64,000 nt of DNA from Salinispora vitiensis (lineage in GTDB: Bacteria > Actinomycetota > Actinomycetes > Mycobacteriales > Micromonosporaceae). The notes beneath the pieces were generated by a model, which saw only the letters and a program-made list of their open reading frames with translations, did not search any database and was not told the DNA's origin. Shown here in pieces: positions 27,191 to 36,900 of this stretch. Position numbers and translations under genes: made by a program. Numbering within the stretch: the first letter of the stretch is position 1; each line of letters begins with the position of its first letter. Location of the stretch: the NCBI RefSeq assembly GCF_000378825.1, contig NZ_KB900388.1, positions 3,498,426-3,562,425 of the forward strand, read 5' to 3'.

Positions 27191-28492
27191 CTACGCATTG
27201 CGGCTCACCTCGGCCTTGATGCCCCGCTCGGCGATCTCCTGGGCGGCCTCGAAGTAGCTCGTCGCCCCCCGTGACCCGGGATCGTAGGTCATCACGGACT
27301 GGCCGTAGCTGGGTGCCTCGGATACCCGGACGTTACGCGGGATGACCGCCTGGAGCACCTTGTTCCCGAAGTGGTTGCGGACATCCTGCTCCACGGCGTC
27401 CGCCAGCCGCGTACGCCGGTCGTACATCGTGAGCAGGATGGTGGAGACGTCCAGCCGGGGGTTTAGATGCTGCCGGACGAGGTTGATGTTGTTGATGAGT
27501 TGGTTCAACCCCTCCAGCGCGTAGTACTCACACTGGATCGGGATGAGTACCTCCTCCGCGGCAACCAACGCGTTCACCGTGAGCAGACCAAGCGACGGCG
27601 GGCAGTCAATGAGGACGTAGTCGAAGTGGCCCGGGTAGCCGGTGATGGCGCGGGCCAGCCGCGACTCCCGGGCAACCACAGAGACCAGTTCGATCTCGGC
27701 TCCGGCCAGGTCGATCGTGGCGGGAACACACCACAGATCGGGGATTCCCTCGACCGCCTGGGCGACATCCGCCAAGGGCAGGCCGTTGATCAGGCAGTCG
27801 TACACGTCTGGCACCCCGGTGTGGTGCGGGACGTTGAGTCCAGTAGACGCGTTGCCCTGCGGATCGAGGTCAACCACCAGCACCCGGTTCCCGTGCAGCG
27901 CTAGCGCCACTGCAAGGTTCACCGTCGTGGTGGTTTTTCCAACGCCGCCCTTCTGGTTCGCGACGCACATGACCCGGGTCCGGTCTGGGCGAGGCATCGT
28001 CACCTCGCCGCTCGGGTTCAGGATCTGCACGGCGCGCATAGCTTCCATCGCCAACGGTGGGTCATCCTCTTCGCGCGTCGGTGTTTCACGTGAAACGTAC
28101 GTGTCATCAACCCCGTCCTGCCCAGAGGGCAGGTTCGGAGCCTTGGTCGGTTCGGCCGGCCGCCCCGGCGTTGCCTGCTGCGGCACAGCCACCTCGACGC
28201 GTGTCGACGCGGCTGTCTTCCCCCGTACCGACGCGGCCTGCTCGGCCACCGGCGGATCGCCGACCCGGGAACTGTCCCCGGTACTGCGGCTCAACGATAC
28301 TTCCGGCGACGAGGGGCGGGAATGTCCCGGAGTTGGCGCCGCTCGCCGGAAGGTATCGTCCTGCGACGCTCGGGCAGGCGGGCTGACGGGAGGGCTGGGG
28401 GTGACCCAACCGGGATCGTCGGTTTCACGTGAAACCAGATCGCCCGTGGACCCGGTCGCGCGCGGATCGTCGTACCTGCCGTCGTCATGCAC
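27191..28492 (-). CDS. parA: Chromosome partitioning ATPase ParA
   Basis: Encodes 433 residues from GTG at 28492. The C-terminal ~270 residues form a standard Soj/ParA ATPase: deviant Walker A (NQKGGVGKTTTT), Walker A' (DLDPQGNAS) and Walker B (YVLIDCPPSLG). The N-terminal ~150 residues are Pro/Ser/Thr-rich and probably disordered, longer than in most ParA proteins. The sequence VSRET appears twice in that extension because two parS sites lie in its codons. A later start near the ATPase core cannot be excluded. It is encoded directly upstream of parB. Confidence 0.9.
   Translation of the reverse strand: MHDDGRYDDPRATGSTGDLVSRETDDPGWVTPSPPVSPPARASQDDTFRRAAPTPGHSRPSSPEVSLSRSTGDSSRVGDPPVAEQAASVRGKTAASTRVEVAVPQQATPGRPAEPTKAPNLPSGQDGVDDTYVSRETPTREEDDPPLAMEAMRAVQILNPSGEVTMPRPDRTRVMCVANQKGGVGKTTTTVNLAVALALHGNRVLVVDLDPQGNASTGLNVPHHTGVPDVYDCLINGLPLADVAQAVEGIPDLWCVPATIDLAGAEIELVSVVARESRLARAITGYPGHFDYVLIDCPPSLGLLTVNALVAAEEVLIPIQCEYYALEGLNQLINNINLVRQHLNPRLDVSTILLTMYDRRTRLADAVEQDVRNHFGNKVLQAVIPRNVRVSEAPSYGQSVMTYDPGSRGATSYFEAAQEIAERGIKAEVSRNA
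28083..28096. other. parS: parS site 3 inside parA
   Basis: GTTTCACGTGAAAC lies within the coding region for the ParA N-terminal extension and encodes part of YVSRET. The flanks give TGTTTCACGTGAAACG, one base off the full 16-bp consensus. Confidence 0.9.
28422..28435. other. parS: parS site 4 inside parA
   Basis: GTTTCACGTGAAAC with symmetric G and C flanks lies near the 5' end of parA, where it encodes LVSRET. Confidence 0.9.
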
Positions 28493-28852
28493 CTGTCATC
28501 CCTGCCCGGCTTCGGATGGTCGGTCCGCATCCTGTCAACGGCTCGCTCGGGTGGTCACACCCTGAGCGACCCGTTGGAAGCGGTCGGAATCCGGCGAGTG
28601 CCCGGCACCCCCGCTCCACATTATCGACGCGCGGCCAGCCTACGGGGATTGGGCGTGGTCGGTCCACGTCGGGCTGCACAGCTCGCCTGCCACCCGTACC
28701 TGTTCAACGACGCAGCTGCGAGCCGGATCCGCCAAACTCCGGCAGACCGTTGAGCGGTCCACCAAGGTCGGTGTCGACTCCTTGGCTCCGATTCCAACGC
28801 GCCCCGACCCGGCCTTGTCGAAAGGCCGGCGATGCGATGTGCCAGCGACGAC
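28493..28852. other. 360-bp gap between parA and rsmG
   Basis: No gene was recognised. It should hold the parAB promoter. A hairpin (CCGGCCTT, 5-nt loop, AAGGCCGG) at 28809-28829 lies just past the rsmG stop and could terminate that unit. Confidence 0.4.
28809..28829. terminator. Possible terminator of rsmG
   Basis: An 8-bp stem with a 5-nt loop lies 24 nt past the rsmG stop on its leftward path. There is no T-run, so this is weak support. Confidence 0.35.
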
Positions 28853-29659
28853 TCAGCGCCGCCGACCACCACGGGAACGTTTCGCGGGCTTGGGTCGCGA
28901 CGGTGTCACCACCCGCTCCCGAACGATCTCGATCACCGTCGTCGGCGGCTCAACAACGCCCGCACCGCAGTGGTGCACCTCCGGCGCGCCGCCGCCAAGC
29001 CGATCCACTACGGCGGCATGCTCGACGGCCTCCTCCGCAGCCGAGGCACCCTTGAGGGCGACCAGCCGTCCGCCCGGCACGGCCAGCGGAAGGCACCACC
29101 GGGCGAGCCGATCCAGCGGGGCCACCGCCCGAGCGGTCACCACATCACCGGTGAGCGGCTCGACTTCACCACCACCGGAGGCGATCTCCTCGGCCCGACC
29201 CCGGACAACCCGGACCGAGGCCGCCAGGTCGAGCTGCGCCACCGCCTCGACGAGGAAGGCGGTGCGACGGGCCAGCGGCTCGACCAAGGTGACCGAGAGA
29301 TCCGGCCGAGCGATGGCGAGCACGAGGCCCGGCAGCCCGGCACCGCTACCCACGTCAAGCACCGTCGCGCCGGACGGAATCCGCTCCGTCACCGCGGCGC
29401 AGTTGAGCAGATGCCGATCCCAGATCCGCGGTGCCTCCCGCGGGCCGATGAGGCCCCGGACCACCCCGTCGGTCACCAACAGGCCCGCGTACGCAACGGC
29501 CAGGCCCAGCCGGTCACCGAAGAGCGCCCGGGCCGCAGTGGCCAGTTCCGGGGGTGGGGCGGTATCCATCGCAGCCGGAGCGGGGCGATCGCCGACAGGC
29601 AACGGCCCGGGCGGCGTACCACCCGGGCCGGACGCGAAGCGCGCCGCGTCGTGAGTCAC
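28853..29659 (-). CDS. rsmG: 16S rRNA (guanine-N7)-methyltransferase RsmG
   Basis: Encodes 268 residues. It methylates G527 of 16S rRNA using S-adenosylmethionine. The SAM site [16 protein letters not shown] and the downstream [17 protein letters not shown] and GGRLVALKG segments match GidB/RsmG. An earlier TTG at 29683 is possible, but GTG at 29659 fits better because it follows the jag stop by a few bases. A basic tail ([12 protein letters not shown]) may bind RNA. It belongs to the leftward yidC-jag-rsmG string. Confidence 0.92.
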   Translation of the reverse strand: MTHDAARFASGPGGTPPGPLPVGDRPAPAAMDTAPPPELATAARALFGDRLGLAVAYAGLLVTDGVVRGLIGPREAPRIWDRHLLNCAAVTERIPSGATVLDVGSGAGLPGLVLAIARPDLSVTLVEPLARRTAFLVEAVAQLDLAASVRVVRGRAEEIASGGGEVEPLTGDVVTARAVAPLDRLARWCLPLAVPGGRLVALKGASAAEEAVEHAAVVDRLGGGAPEVHHCGAGVVEPPTTVIEIVRERVVTPSRPKPAKRSRGGRRR

Positions 29660-29663
29660 CCGC

Positions 29664-30248
29664 TCAGTCCGCCGGCCGAACAATGATGCGCCGACTCGGC
29701 TCGACGCCCTCGGACTCGCTCGCCACGCCGTCGATGGCGTTCACCACGTCGTGCACACACTTACGTTCGAAGGCGGACATCGGCTCCAGCCGCACCAACT
29801 CGCCGTGCTCCTTGACCTTCTCGACGGCGTTCTTCGCCACCGCGGCGAGCTCCTTGCGGCGGCCCGCCCGGTAGCCGCCCACGTCGAGCAGCAGTCGGCT
29901 GGGGGTGCCGGTCTGCCGGAACACCGCGAGCCGGGTGAGTTCCTGAAGCGCCTCCAGCGTGGCACCGCGCTGACCCACCAGGCTCTGGAGTCGGCCGCCA
30001 ACCACCTCCACGACCGGACGCCCACCGGAGACCAGCTCGTCGATGTCCCCGTCGTAGTCGAGGATGTCGAGTAGGCCCTCCACGTAGTCGGCGGCGATCT
30101 CACTCTGCCGGAACAGATCGCTCTCCCCGGTGGACCGCTGCTCCGTGCCGCGGTCGGCCTCGGCCGCCTCGGTCTGGCCCTTCGCCGTTGTCTCCGTCCC
30201 CTCGGCGTCCTGGGACTCGTCAGCGCGGGGCGTGCTGGTCTCGGTCAC
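29664..30248 (-). CDS. jag: Jag/KhpB family RNA-binding protein
   Basis: Encodes 194 residues. An acidic N-terminal segment of about 60 residues leads to a KH-like domain (about 75-140, with [19 protein letters not shown]) and an R3H domain (about 145-194, with [14 protein letters not shown] and PSRRIIVRP). Jag proteins bind RNA and link to cell-wall elongation in Firmicutes; the actinobacterial role is less clear. GTG at 30248 has GGAGG five bases upstream, better than earlier starts. It lies between yidC and rsmG. Confidence 0.88.
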   Translation of the reverse strand: MTETSTPRADESQDAEGTETTAKGQTEAAEADRGTEQRSTGESDLFRQSEIAADYVEGLLDILDYDGDIDELVSGGRPVVEVVGGRLQSLVGQRGATLEALQELTRLAVFRQTGTPSRLLLDVGGYRAGRRKELAAVAKNAVEKVKEHGELVRLEPMSAFERKCVHDVVNAIDGVASESEGVEPSRRIIVRPAD

Positions 30249-30424
30249 GGTCTCCTCCGTACTCACTCGGCCGGACCGTCGGGTCCGCTGGTCTCCCGGG
30301 GCCGGCGGGAACGCCGGTACCACGGTAGGTCTTATCGGGGCAGTCTCGCCCGTGGCCGCAGGACGCGGCGGCGTTTACCCACCGGCGGCGGTATCAAGGT
30401 AGATACCGCCGTGCGCCGGTCGGA

Positions 30425-31585
30425 TCAGCCCTGCCGTTTGGCGGGGCGGCCCTTCTGGTTCGCAGCCTGGCCCTTCTTCTGGCCAGCGGGCTGGCCCTTC
30501 TGATTGGCCGGCTGGCTCTTCTTCTGGCCGGCGGGCTGGGCCTTCTTCTGACCAGCGGACTGGGCCTTCTGGTTCGCGGGCTGGGCCTTCTGACCGGCGG
30601 ACTGGGCCTTCTGGTTCGCGGGCTGGGCCTTCTTCTGGCTGGTGGGCTTGGCACCCGGCTTCGGGGCGGCGACCTTGGTCGCGGCCGGCTGGGTGGCGGC
30701 CGAAGGGGCGGACTTGCCGCGACCGAAAAGGCCACCGCTCTTCGCCGGCTGCACCGGACCACGCGTACCAGTGGTGCTGGACTTCGCACTCGGCGGCGGC
30801 GGGAACTTGCGCAACACCCACTGCTGCTGGGCCAGCGTGAACATGTTGTTGGTGACCCAGTAGATGATCACACCGATCGGGAAGATCGCGCCGGAGATGA
30901 GCAGCGACGCCGGGATGCCGTAGAGCATCAACCGCTGGATCATCCGCTGCTGCGGGTCCTCGTGCCAGCCGGTCTTGAGAATCATCTGGCGGCTGGTCAG
31001 GTAGGTGGTGCCCATCATCACCAGCACCAGAATGCCGGCAATGATCTTGACGGTGGTGCCGTCGGCGCCCAGCGCGGCCAGTTCCTCGGAAGTGGAGCCG
31101 AACTTGCCGGCGATCGGCGCGGTGAAGAGCTTCGCGACTGACGCGCTGTCGAACTGGTCGACCGTCCAGCCGTAGAGCGTCTTCTTGTCCAGTGGCTTGT
31201 CCGGGTTGAGCCGCCGGAGCACGTGGAACAGGCCGAGGAAGACCGGAATCTGGAGGAACATCGGAAGGCAGCCCATGAGCGGGTTGGCCTTTTCCGTCCG
31301 ATAGAGCTCCATCATCTCTTTCTGGAGCGTCTCCCGGTCACCCTTGTGCTTCTGCTGCAGCGCCTTGACCTGCGGTTGCAGCGCCTGCATCGCCCGCTGT
31401 GACTTGATCTGCTTGACGAAGACCGGGAAGAGGATCACCCGGACGGTGACCACCAGGAAGATGATCGCCAGGATCCAGGACCAGTTGGTGCCGAGTACCA
31501 CGCCTTCCGGCACCCCGATGAGGTCCCAGAGCTGGTGCCAGCGCAGCAGGATCCACGAGATCGGAATATAGATAAAGTCGAGCAA
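30425..31585 (-). CDS. yidC: Membrane protein insertase YidC with a basic repeat tail
   Basis: Encodes 386 residues. It inserts membrane proteins alone or with SecYEG. The YidC core has five hydrophobic segments and the conserved VRVILFPVFVKQIKSQRAMQ, GCLPMFLQIPVFLGLFHVL and IGVIIYWVTNNMFTLAQQ blocks. From about residue 275 the protein is hydrophilic and basic, with repeats of QKAQPANQ and QKAQSAGQ type, probably contacting the ribosome. The TTG start at 31585 is supported by GGAG eight bases upstream. It follows yidD by 3 nt. Confidence 0.93.
   Translation of the reverse strand: MLDFIYIPISWILLRWHQLWDLIGVPEGVVLGTNWSWILAIIFLVVTVRVILFPVFVKQIKSQRAMQALQPQVKALQQKHKGDRETLQKEMMELYRTEKANPLMGCLPMFLQIPVFLGLFHVLRRLNPDKPLDKKTLYGWTVDQFDSASVAKLFTAPIAGKFGSTSEELAALGADGTTVKIIAGILVLVMMGTTYLTSRQMILKTGWHEDPQQRMIQRLMLYGIPASLLISGAIFPIGVIIYWVTNNMFTLAQQQWVLRKFPPPPSAKSSTTGTRGPVQPAKSGGLFGRGKSAPSAATQPAATKVAAPKPGAKPTSQKKAQPANQKAQSAGQKAQPANQKAQSAGQKKAQPAGQKKSQPANQKGQPAGQKKGQAANQKGRPAKRQG
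30440..30650 (-). repeat. Short coding repeats in the yidC 3' end
   Basis: Units of seven to eight codons encoding QKAQPAN/QKAQSAG variants repeat about eight times. They are degenerate in-frame repeats that would expand or contract the C-terminal tail. Confidence 0.75.
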
Positions 31586-31588
31586 TTC

Positions 31589-31876
31589 TCAGACTCCAGT
31601 CACATCGGCGCGGCGGCGACCATCCGGAGCCGGCACCGGATCGAATCCACCCGGATGGAAGGGGTGGCAGCGCGCCAGCCGCCGGGCCGTCAGGCCGGCT
31701 CCCCGAACCGGGCCATGGCGGGTCACCGCCTCCAGGGCATACGCGCTGCACGACGGGTAGAACCGACAGCGGGCCGGCAACGCCGGACTTATCCACCGAC
31801 GGTACGCGATGATGGGCCCGGCCAGCACCCGGGCACCGAGTGAGCTCGGCGGTGCCGGATCGGGTGTCGAACTCAC
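31589..31876 (-). CDS. yidD: Membrane protein insertion efficiency factor YidD
   Basis: Encodes 95 residues. The signature [19 protein letters not shown] and the [11 protein letters not shown] end match YidD. It is a small peripheral membrane protein that aids YidC. The start overlaps the rnpA stop by 4 nt, so the genes are translationally coupled. Confidence 0.93.
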   Translation of the reverse strand: MSSTPDPAPPSSLGARVLAGPIIAYRRWISPALPARCRFYPSCSAYALEAVTRHGPVRGAGLTARRLARCHPFHPGGFDPVPAPDGRRRADVTGV

Positions 31877-32283
31877 CGGGACCGCCGCCCGCGGGGGGCG
31901 CGTGCGGCCGCGATCGCGGCGTCGAGATCAACACCAAGTCGTTGGTACGACCGGTGCGCCGCGGCGGGCAGGGCACGGACGATGAGGGTGCTCCCAGCCG
32001 GCAGCCCGGGGAGGCGTTCCCGGACCAGGTGCCGCAGCCGACGGCGGACGGTGTTCCGGACGACGGCGTTGCCAACCGCCTTGGAGACGACGAAGCCGGC
32101 GCGGGCCGGTGCGGCTGTTTGCTCCGCACCAGTGTCCCGCGCCGGCTTCGTCGAAGAGATCTCCGGTGGGGTGCCGGGCGAGGTCAGATGGACGACGACC
32201 ACGCCGCGCCCGACGCGTCGGCCACCACGGACCGCCGCGGCGAAGTCAGTGCTGCGCCGCAGACGCTGCGCGGCGGTCAGCAC
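31873..32283 (-). CDS. rnpA: Ribonuclease P protein component
   Basis: Encodes 136 residues. It supports the catalytic RNA in 5' maturation of tRNAs. The signature [16 protein letters not shown] and the start [14 protein letters not shown] are clear. A proline/alanine-rich insert (about residues 36-60) lies before the [15 protein letters not shown] block and makes it slightly longer than average. It starts at GTG, 36 nt past the rpmH stop. Confidence 0.93.
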   Translation of the reverse strand: MLTAAQRLRRSTDFAAAVRGGRRVGRGVVVVHLTSPGTPPEISSTKPARDTGAEQTAAPARAGFVVSKAVGNAVVRNTVRRRLRHLVRERLPGLPAGSTLIVRALPAAAHRSYQRLGVDLDAAIAAARAPRGRRSR

Positions 32284-32310
32284 GACTCTCCACGCCCTGC
32301 CGATCGGACC

Positions 32311-32329
32311 TGGCGGCCTCAGGCCGCCA
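32311..32329. terminator. Hairpin overlapping the rpmH stop codon
   Basis: TGGCGGCC and GGCCGCCA form an 8-bp stem around the loop TCA, which is the rpmH stop codon on the minus strand. It may partly terminate or stabilise transcripts, giving more rpmH than rnpA message. Confidence 0.55.
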
Positions 32330-32456
32330 GGCGAGCGCGGCCCTTGTTGCGACGGGTCGAGATGATGGCGCGGCCGGCACGGGTGCGCATGCGCAGCCGG
32401 AAGCCGTGGGTCTTCGCGCGCCGGCGGTTGTTCGGCTGGAAGGTGCGCTTGCTCAC
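32319..32456 (-). CDS. rpmH: 50S ribosomal protein L34
   Basis: Encodes 45 residues: [19 protein letters not shown], then [18 protein letters not shown] and a short end. This is the complete L34 sequence of the large ribosomal subunit. It starts at GTG (32454-32456 on the minus strand). It heads the leftward rpmH-rnpA-yidD-yidC-jag-rsmG string and diverges from dnaA. Confidence 0.96.
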   Translation of the reverse strand: MSKRTFQPNNRRRAKTHGFRLRMRTRAGRAIISTRRNKGRARLAA

Positions 32457-33146
32457 GTCAGGCTCTCCGTTGTCCTACCCCTAGGCGAGGATCGCCGGGG
32501 TCGCGTCTGGTCCGAGGTCGTCCCAGTTTCAGGTCGTGTCACGATCCGGGTCGTGGCATGATCCGAACCAGGTCATGATCCGGAACACCTTCGCGGCGCC
32601 CCCGATCAACGCTGCCCGACGCTGCGGACAGCAAGCATCCATCACCCTAGCAGAGGGTGAGAGAGCAGCCGCTCCAGCGTACGCAGGGCCACCACGAGCG
32701 TCAACGCTCCCACCGACTGGCCCGACACCGGTCGTTCCGACGTTTCCGCTGCTGCCGCCGAGGGTCGGCGTACGTCCGCTGTTGATGGCGTCCGGACATC
32801 GCTGTTACCGTGCCCGATTGCGGTGCAGGGCTGTCGGCCCAAGTCGCGAGTGGCTGTCGGAAGCTCGGGGCCGTCCGGCCGTGGTTGGCGCCGCCAGGCA
32901 AGACCGAATCGGGCGGTGGATCGTTCGGCAAGATGACCCGCTTCAGTGCCCGCTCGTACCGGGGGAGGTCTGACCCACATTCGGTGGGCGGCACAATCGG
33001 TACGCACACAGGCTGTGGATAACTTGTGGACAAGGGTCGTTCGGCCAGCCGGGGTGGGGGAAGCACCGCGTGAACCCGGCGGGCCCGGGACGGCCGACGG
33101 GGAGGACGGCGGCGTCCGGGAACAGAGGCGAGGGGGTGGCACGACG
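32457..33146. other. 690-bp divergent promoter region between rpmH and dnaA
   Basis: It contains the rpmH and dnaA promoters. Short repeats of CATGATCCG type lie near 32567-32600. Two perfect DnaA boxes lie at 33014-33033 (listed separately). No further gene was recognised. Confidence 0.55.
33014..33033. promoter_or_regulatory. Two DnaA boxes upstream of dnaA
   Basis: TGTGGATAA (33014-33022) and TGTGGACAA (33025-33033) are both perfect matches, in inverse orientation, to TTATCCACA and TTGTCCACA. They lie about 115 bp before the dnaA start and fit autoregulation by DnaA. Confidence 0.8.
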
Positions 33147-34916
33147 GTGACGGACACGACCGACCTTGCCGCGGTGTGGACGGCGACGACCGACGAGTTG
33201 GCCGACGAGATCGTCTCCGCGCAGCAGCGGGCCTACCTACGGCTGACCCGGCTCCGCGCCATCGTCGAGGACACCGCGCTCGTCTCCGTGCCGGACGCCT
33301 TCACCCGAGATGTCATCGAGTCCCGGCTCCGCCCGGCGATCACCGAGGCGCTCACCCGCCGGCTGGGGCGGCCCATCCAGGTGGCTGTCACAGTGCGAGC
33401 GCCGGAAGACGGCTCCGGCCGCCCGGCCGGCACCATCTACCACAGCGCCCCCAGCCCAGAGGTCAACACGCCGCCCGGCGGCGCCATCGGCGATGCCGCG
33501 GGTGGGATCCCGGACCACGGCGTGGACCAACAGTTCCCGCTGATTCCCGGGCAGGCCCAACCGGAACGCCGCGCCGCGGTGCCCGCCGGTCCGTACGGCG
33601 AGCAGCCGACGTCGGTCTCCCAGGACGGCCAGGAGTCGTTGTTCGGCTCCGCTTTCGGCGGGCCGCCCCGAGGCGAGCGACGCGATGTTGACGAGCAGGC
33701 CCGACTGGGCCCACCGGTGTCCGAACGCCCCTTCGACGTCCGCTACCGCGCAGAGGTGGCGGACCAGCGCGGAGGGCCGGCACTGCCCCGGGAACTCGGT
33801 ACCGACAACGGGCCGGGGCGGGTGGACCACCTGCCCCGACCCGGTGGTCGCGAGGACCGCCGGTTGCCAACGCCGGCTGATGGCGGCGGCAACCGGCTCA
33901 ACCCGAAGTACATGTTCGAAACGTTCGTCATCGGCTCGTCCAACCGGTTTGCCCACGCGGCTTCGGTGGCGGTCGCCGAGTCGCCGGCGAAGGCGTACAA
34001 CCCGCTGTTCATCTACGGCAGCTCCGGGCTGGGCAAGACGCACCTGCTGCACGCGATCGGCCACTACGCCACCACGCTCGGCAACGCCAACTCGGTCCGG
34101 TACGTCTCGACCGAGGAGTTCACCAACGACTTCATCAACTCGCTGCGCGACGACAAGACCAGCGCCTTCCAGCGCCGGTACCGGGATGTCGACATCCTCC
34201 TGATCGACGACATCCAGTTCCTGGAGAACCGGGAGCGGACGCAGGAGGAGTTCTTCCACACCTTCAACACGCTGCACAACGCCAACAAGCAGATCGTGAT
34301 CACCTCCGACCGGTCGCCGAAGCAGCTGGCGACCCTGGAGGACCGGTTGCGGACCCGGTTCGAGTGGGGTCTGCTCGCCGACATCCAGCCGCCAGACCTG
34401 GAGACCCGGATCGCGATCCTGCAGAAGAAGGCCGCCCAGGAGCGGCTGTTCGCCCCGCCGGACGTACTCGAGTTCATCGCGTCCCGGGTGTCGAGCTCGA
34501 TCCGGGAACTTGAAGGCGCGCTGATCCGGGTCACCGCGTTCGCCAGCCTCACCCGGTCGTCGGTGGAGCTGTCGCTGGCCGAGGAGGTGCTGCGGGACTT
34601 CATCCCGGATGGCACCGGACCGGAGATCACCGCCGACCAGATCATGGTGGCGACCGCCGACTACTTCGGGGTGAGTCTGGAGGACCTGCGTGGGCACTCC
34701 CGCTCGCGGGTGCTCGTCAACGCCCGTCAGGTCGCCATGTACCTGTGCCGGGAGCTGACCGACCTGTCGCTGCCCCGAATCGGACAGGCGTTTGGCGGGC
34801 GCGACCACACCACGGTGATGCACGCCGACCGCAAGATTCGTCAGCAGATGGCCGAACGGCGTTCGCTCTACAACCAGATCGCCGAGCTGACTAACCGGAT
34901 CAAGCAGAACAGCTGA
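33147..34916 (+). CDS. dnaA: Chromosomal replication initiator protein DnaA
   Basis: Encodes 589 residues. Domain I is at the N-terminus (about 1-90), followed by a long Gly/Pro-rich domain II linker (about 95-245) typical of actinobacteria. The AAA+ domain has Walker [10 protein letters not shown] and Walker B LLIDDIQF; the box-binding domain IV ends with [14 protein letters not shown]. It melts oriC and loads the helicase. The GTG at 33147 is chosen because domain I starts there; an open frame extends upstream without coding character. Boxes upstream and downstream suggest autoregulation. Confidence 0.96.
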   Translation: MTDTTDLAAVWTATTDELADEIVSAQQRAYLRLTRLRAIVEDTALVSVPDAFTRDVIESRLRPAITEALTRRLGRPIQVAVTVRAPEDGSGRPAGTIYHSAPSPEVNTPPGGAIGDAAGGIPDHGVDQQFPLIPGQAQPERRAAVPAGPYGEQPTSVSQDGQESLFGSAFGGPPRGERRDVDEQARLGPPVSERPFDVRYRAEVADQRGGPALPRELGTDNGPGRVDHLPRPGGREDRRLPTPADGGGNRLNPKYMFETFVIGSSNRFAHAASVAVAESPAKAYNPLFIYGSSGLGKTHLLHAIGHYATTLGNANSVRYVSTEEFTNDFINSLRDDKTSAFQRRYRDVDILLIDDIQFLENRERTQEEFFHTFNTLHNANKQIVITSDRSPKQLATLEDRLRTRFEWGLLADIQPPDLETRIAILQKKAAQERLFAPPDVLEFIASRVSSSIRELEGALIRVTAFASLTRSSVELSLAEEVLRDFIPDGTGPEITADQIMVATADYFGVSLEDLRGHSRSRVLVNARQVAMYLCRELTDLSLPRIGQAFGGRDHTTVMHADRKIRQQMAERRSLYNQIAELTNRIKQNS

Positions 34917-35727
34917 GGCCCCGCCGCCCCAGCTGTCGGCGGGCTGCCCCAAACCGTCGAACCACCCGCTGAGCCACCGAATCCGGCACCACAGCGGCGC
35001 TCCTTCGGCGCTCCACCACCCCCACCTGACCGGACGACGGGGTCCGGATCCGGGTGGTGGAGCGGATCCGGGCCCCGGTTCGGGGCCGAGAAGTCCCGCT
35101 CGTTGTCCACAGCCTTCGCTTCCGTCGGTGGAGAACGTGCGGCCATCGCCCTCTCGTTATCCACAGGTTGTGGAAAACCCTGGGGGTAGTGCTGTGGATG
35201 CTTGGGGATAACAGGGTCGTTGTCCACCGGGGGCGGGCCGGGTGTGGACGGGCTGTTGAAGGTTCTGGGGATAACTCGGGTCGAGCTACGAACGACGATC
35301 CACAGGTCTGGGGAAGAAGTCGGTGGATAACCGGTGGATAACCCGTGGACAACGGTGGACGGGCTGGGGGTAACTCTGGCCTGTGGATGACAGCCCGGGT
35401 TTTCCCCCGGGTTCTCCACAGGAAACCCACCGGTGGATACCCGGGCTGACCTGGGTCAACACAGGTTCTCCACAGTTTGCACAGGTGCGACGAAGACGAT
35501 GAGTTAGATCTCTAAAGACAACAAAAACCAATCATCACCGTTGGACTTCCTGTGGATCGGGCCGCAGACCCCCGCTGCCGGTCAGCGGCACCTGGAGACG
35601 CATGGGGCCGGGCGTACCGCCATTGCCCCCGCGCCCTAAGGTGCCAGGAGAACCGGCACGCCCCGGCGGGTCGGCAGGCAGCGGTCGGCATGAGAGAGTT
35701 GGCGCTGACGTTGACGCGGAGGCATTG
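34917..35727. other. oriC: Chromosomal replication origin oriC
   Basis: The dnaA-dnaN gap holds many DnaA boxes. Perfect ones are TTGTCCACA at 35103-35111 and TTATCCACA at 35157-35165. Close variants occur near 35169, 35193, 35203, 35220, 35243, 35266, 35296, 35322, 35333, 35344, 35382, 35412, 35432, 35466 and 35551, in both orientations. An AT-rich stretch at about 35499-35537 is the likely unwinding element, on the dnaN side. Position between dnaA and dnaN and the box density make the call firm. Confidence 0.95.
35499..35537. other. AT-rich candidate DNA unwinding element of oriC
   Basis: This stretch is markedly AT-rich against the surrounding DNA, including TCTAAAGACAACAAAAACC. It adjoins the last dense group of DnaA boxes, as expected for an unwinding site. 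Melting has not been shown. Confidence 0.6.
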
Positions 35728-36861
35728 ATGAAGTTCCGAGTAGAGCGCGACGCGCTCGCCGAGGCCGTGGCCTGGACCGCAAAGAGCCTGCCGAACCGTC
35801 CTTCGGTACCGGTGCTCGCCGGAGTGCTGCTCCGGGTCACCGACGGCAACCTGCAGGTCTCTGGCTTCGACTACGAGGTCTCCAGCCAGGTGACCGTCGA
35901 GGTGCAGGGGGACGCCGACGGCGCCGCCCTGGTCTCCGGCCGGCTCCTCGCTGAGATCACCAAGGCACTGCCGGCGAAGCCGGTCGACATCGCGGCAGTC
36001 GGTGCCCACCTCGAGCTCGTCTGCGGCAGCGCCCGGTTCACCCTGCCCACCATGCCGGTTGAGGACTATCCGACACTCCCGGAGATGCCGGTCAGCGCTG
36101 GCACCATCGACGCCGCCGCGTTCGCCGCCGCCGTCGCCCAGGTAGCCGTGGCGGCCGGCCGGGACGAGACCCTGCCGATGATGACCGGCGTGCGGCTGGA
36201 GCTCTCCGGGGGCACATTGGCCATGCTCGCCACCGACCGCTACCGCCTCGCCCTGCGCGAGATCGAGTGGCACCCGGAAGACCCGGAGATCAGCCTCAAC
36301 GCGCTGGTGCCGGCCCGCACTCTGCACGACACCGCCAAGGCCCTGGGGCCGCTCGGCGGCCAGGTAACCATGGCGCTCTCCCAGGGGGCGGCGGGCGAGG
36401 GCATGATCGGTTTCGTTGGCGGCCCCCGGCGCACCACCAGCCGGCTCCTCGACGGCGCCAACTACCCGCCGGTCCGCTCCCTCTTCCCGGCCACCCACAA
36501 CGCGCAGGCCCAGGTGCCGGTCAGCGCGCTTATCGAGGTCGTCAAGCGGGTCGCGCTCGTCGCCGAACGCACCACTCCGGTGCTGCTGAGCCTGAGCGGT
36601 GACGGACTGGTGGTCGAGGCCGGTGGTACCGAAGAGGCCCGCGCCAGCGAGGCGATGGAGGCCACCTTCAACGGTGATCCGCTGACGGTCGGCTTCAACC
36701 CCCAATATCTGATCGACGGTCTCTCGAACATGGGGACCCAGTTTGCCGTTCTGTCGTTCGTTGACGCCTTCAAGCCGGCGGTGATTTCTCCCGTCGGCGA
36801 GGATGGTGAGATCGTTCCCGGGTACCGCTACCTCATCATGCCGATCCGCGTCTCCCGCTGA
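35728..36861 (+). CDS. dnaN: DNA polymerase III sliding clamp (beta subunit)
   Basis: Encodes 377 residues, forming three clamp folds. It tethers the replicative polymerase to DNA. Characteristic parts are MKFRVERDALAEAVAWTAKSLP, ATDRYRLALREIEW and the C-terminal YLIMPIRVS. The ATG at 35728 has GGAGG at 35718-35722. It follows oriC directly and begins the rightward replication and recombination string. Confidence 0.96.
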   Translation: MKFRVERDALAEAVAWTAKSLPNRPSVPVLAGVLLRVTDGNLQVSGFDYEVSSQVTVEVQGDADGAALVSGRLLAEITKALPAKPVDIAAVGAHLELVCGSARFTLPTMPVEDYPTLPEMPVSAGTIDAAAFAAAVAQVAVAAGRDETLPMMTGVRLELSGGTLAMLATDRYRLALREIEWHPEDPEISLNALVPARTLHDTAKALGPLGGQVTMALSQGAAGEGMIGFVGGPRRTTSRLLDGANYPPVRSLFPATHNAQAQVPVSALIEVVKRVALVAERTTPVLLSLSGDGLVVEAGGTEEARASEAMEATFNGDPLTVGFNPQYLIDGLSNMGTQFAVLSFVDAFKPAVISPVGEDGEIVPGYRYLIMPIRVSR

Positions 36862-36900
36862 TCGCACCGGAGACGACCACAACGCACGGAGGTACGGACA

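Noticed and set aside
33237..34952. A 571-codon frame opposite dnaA
   Set aside because: Antisense to a certain gene and without domain features.
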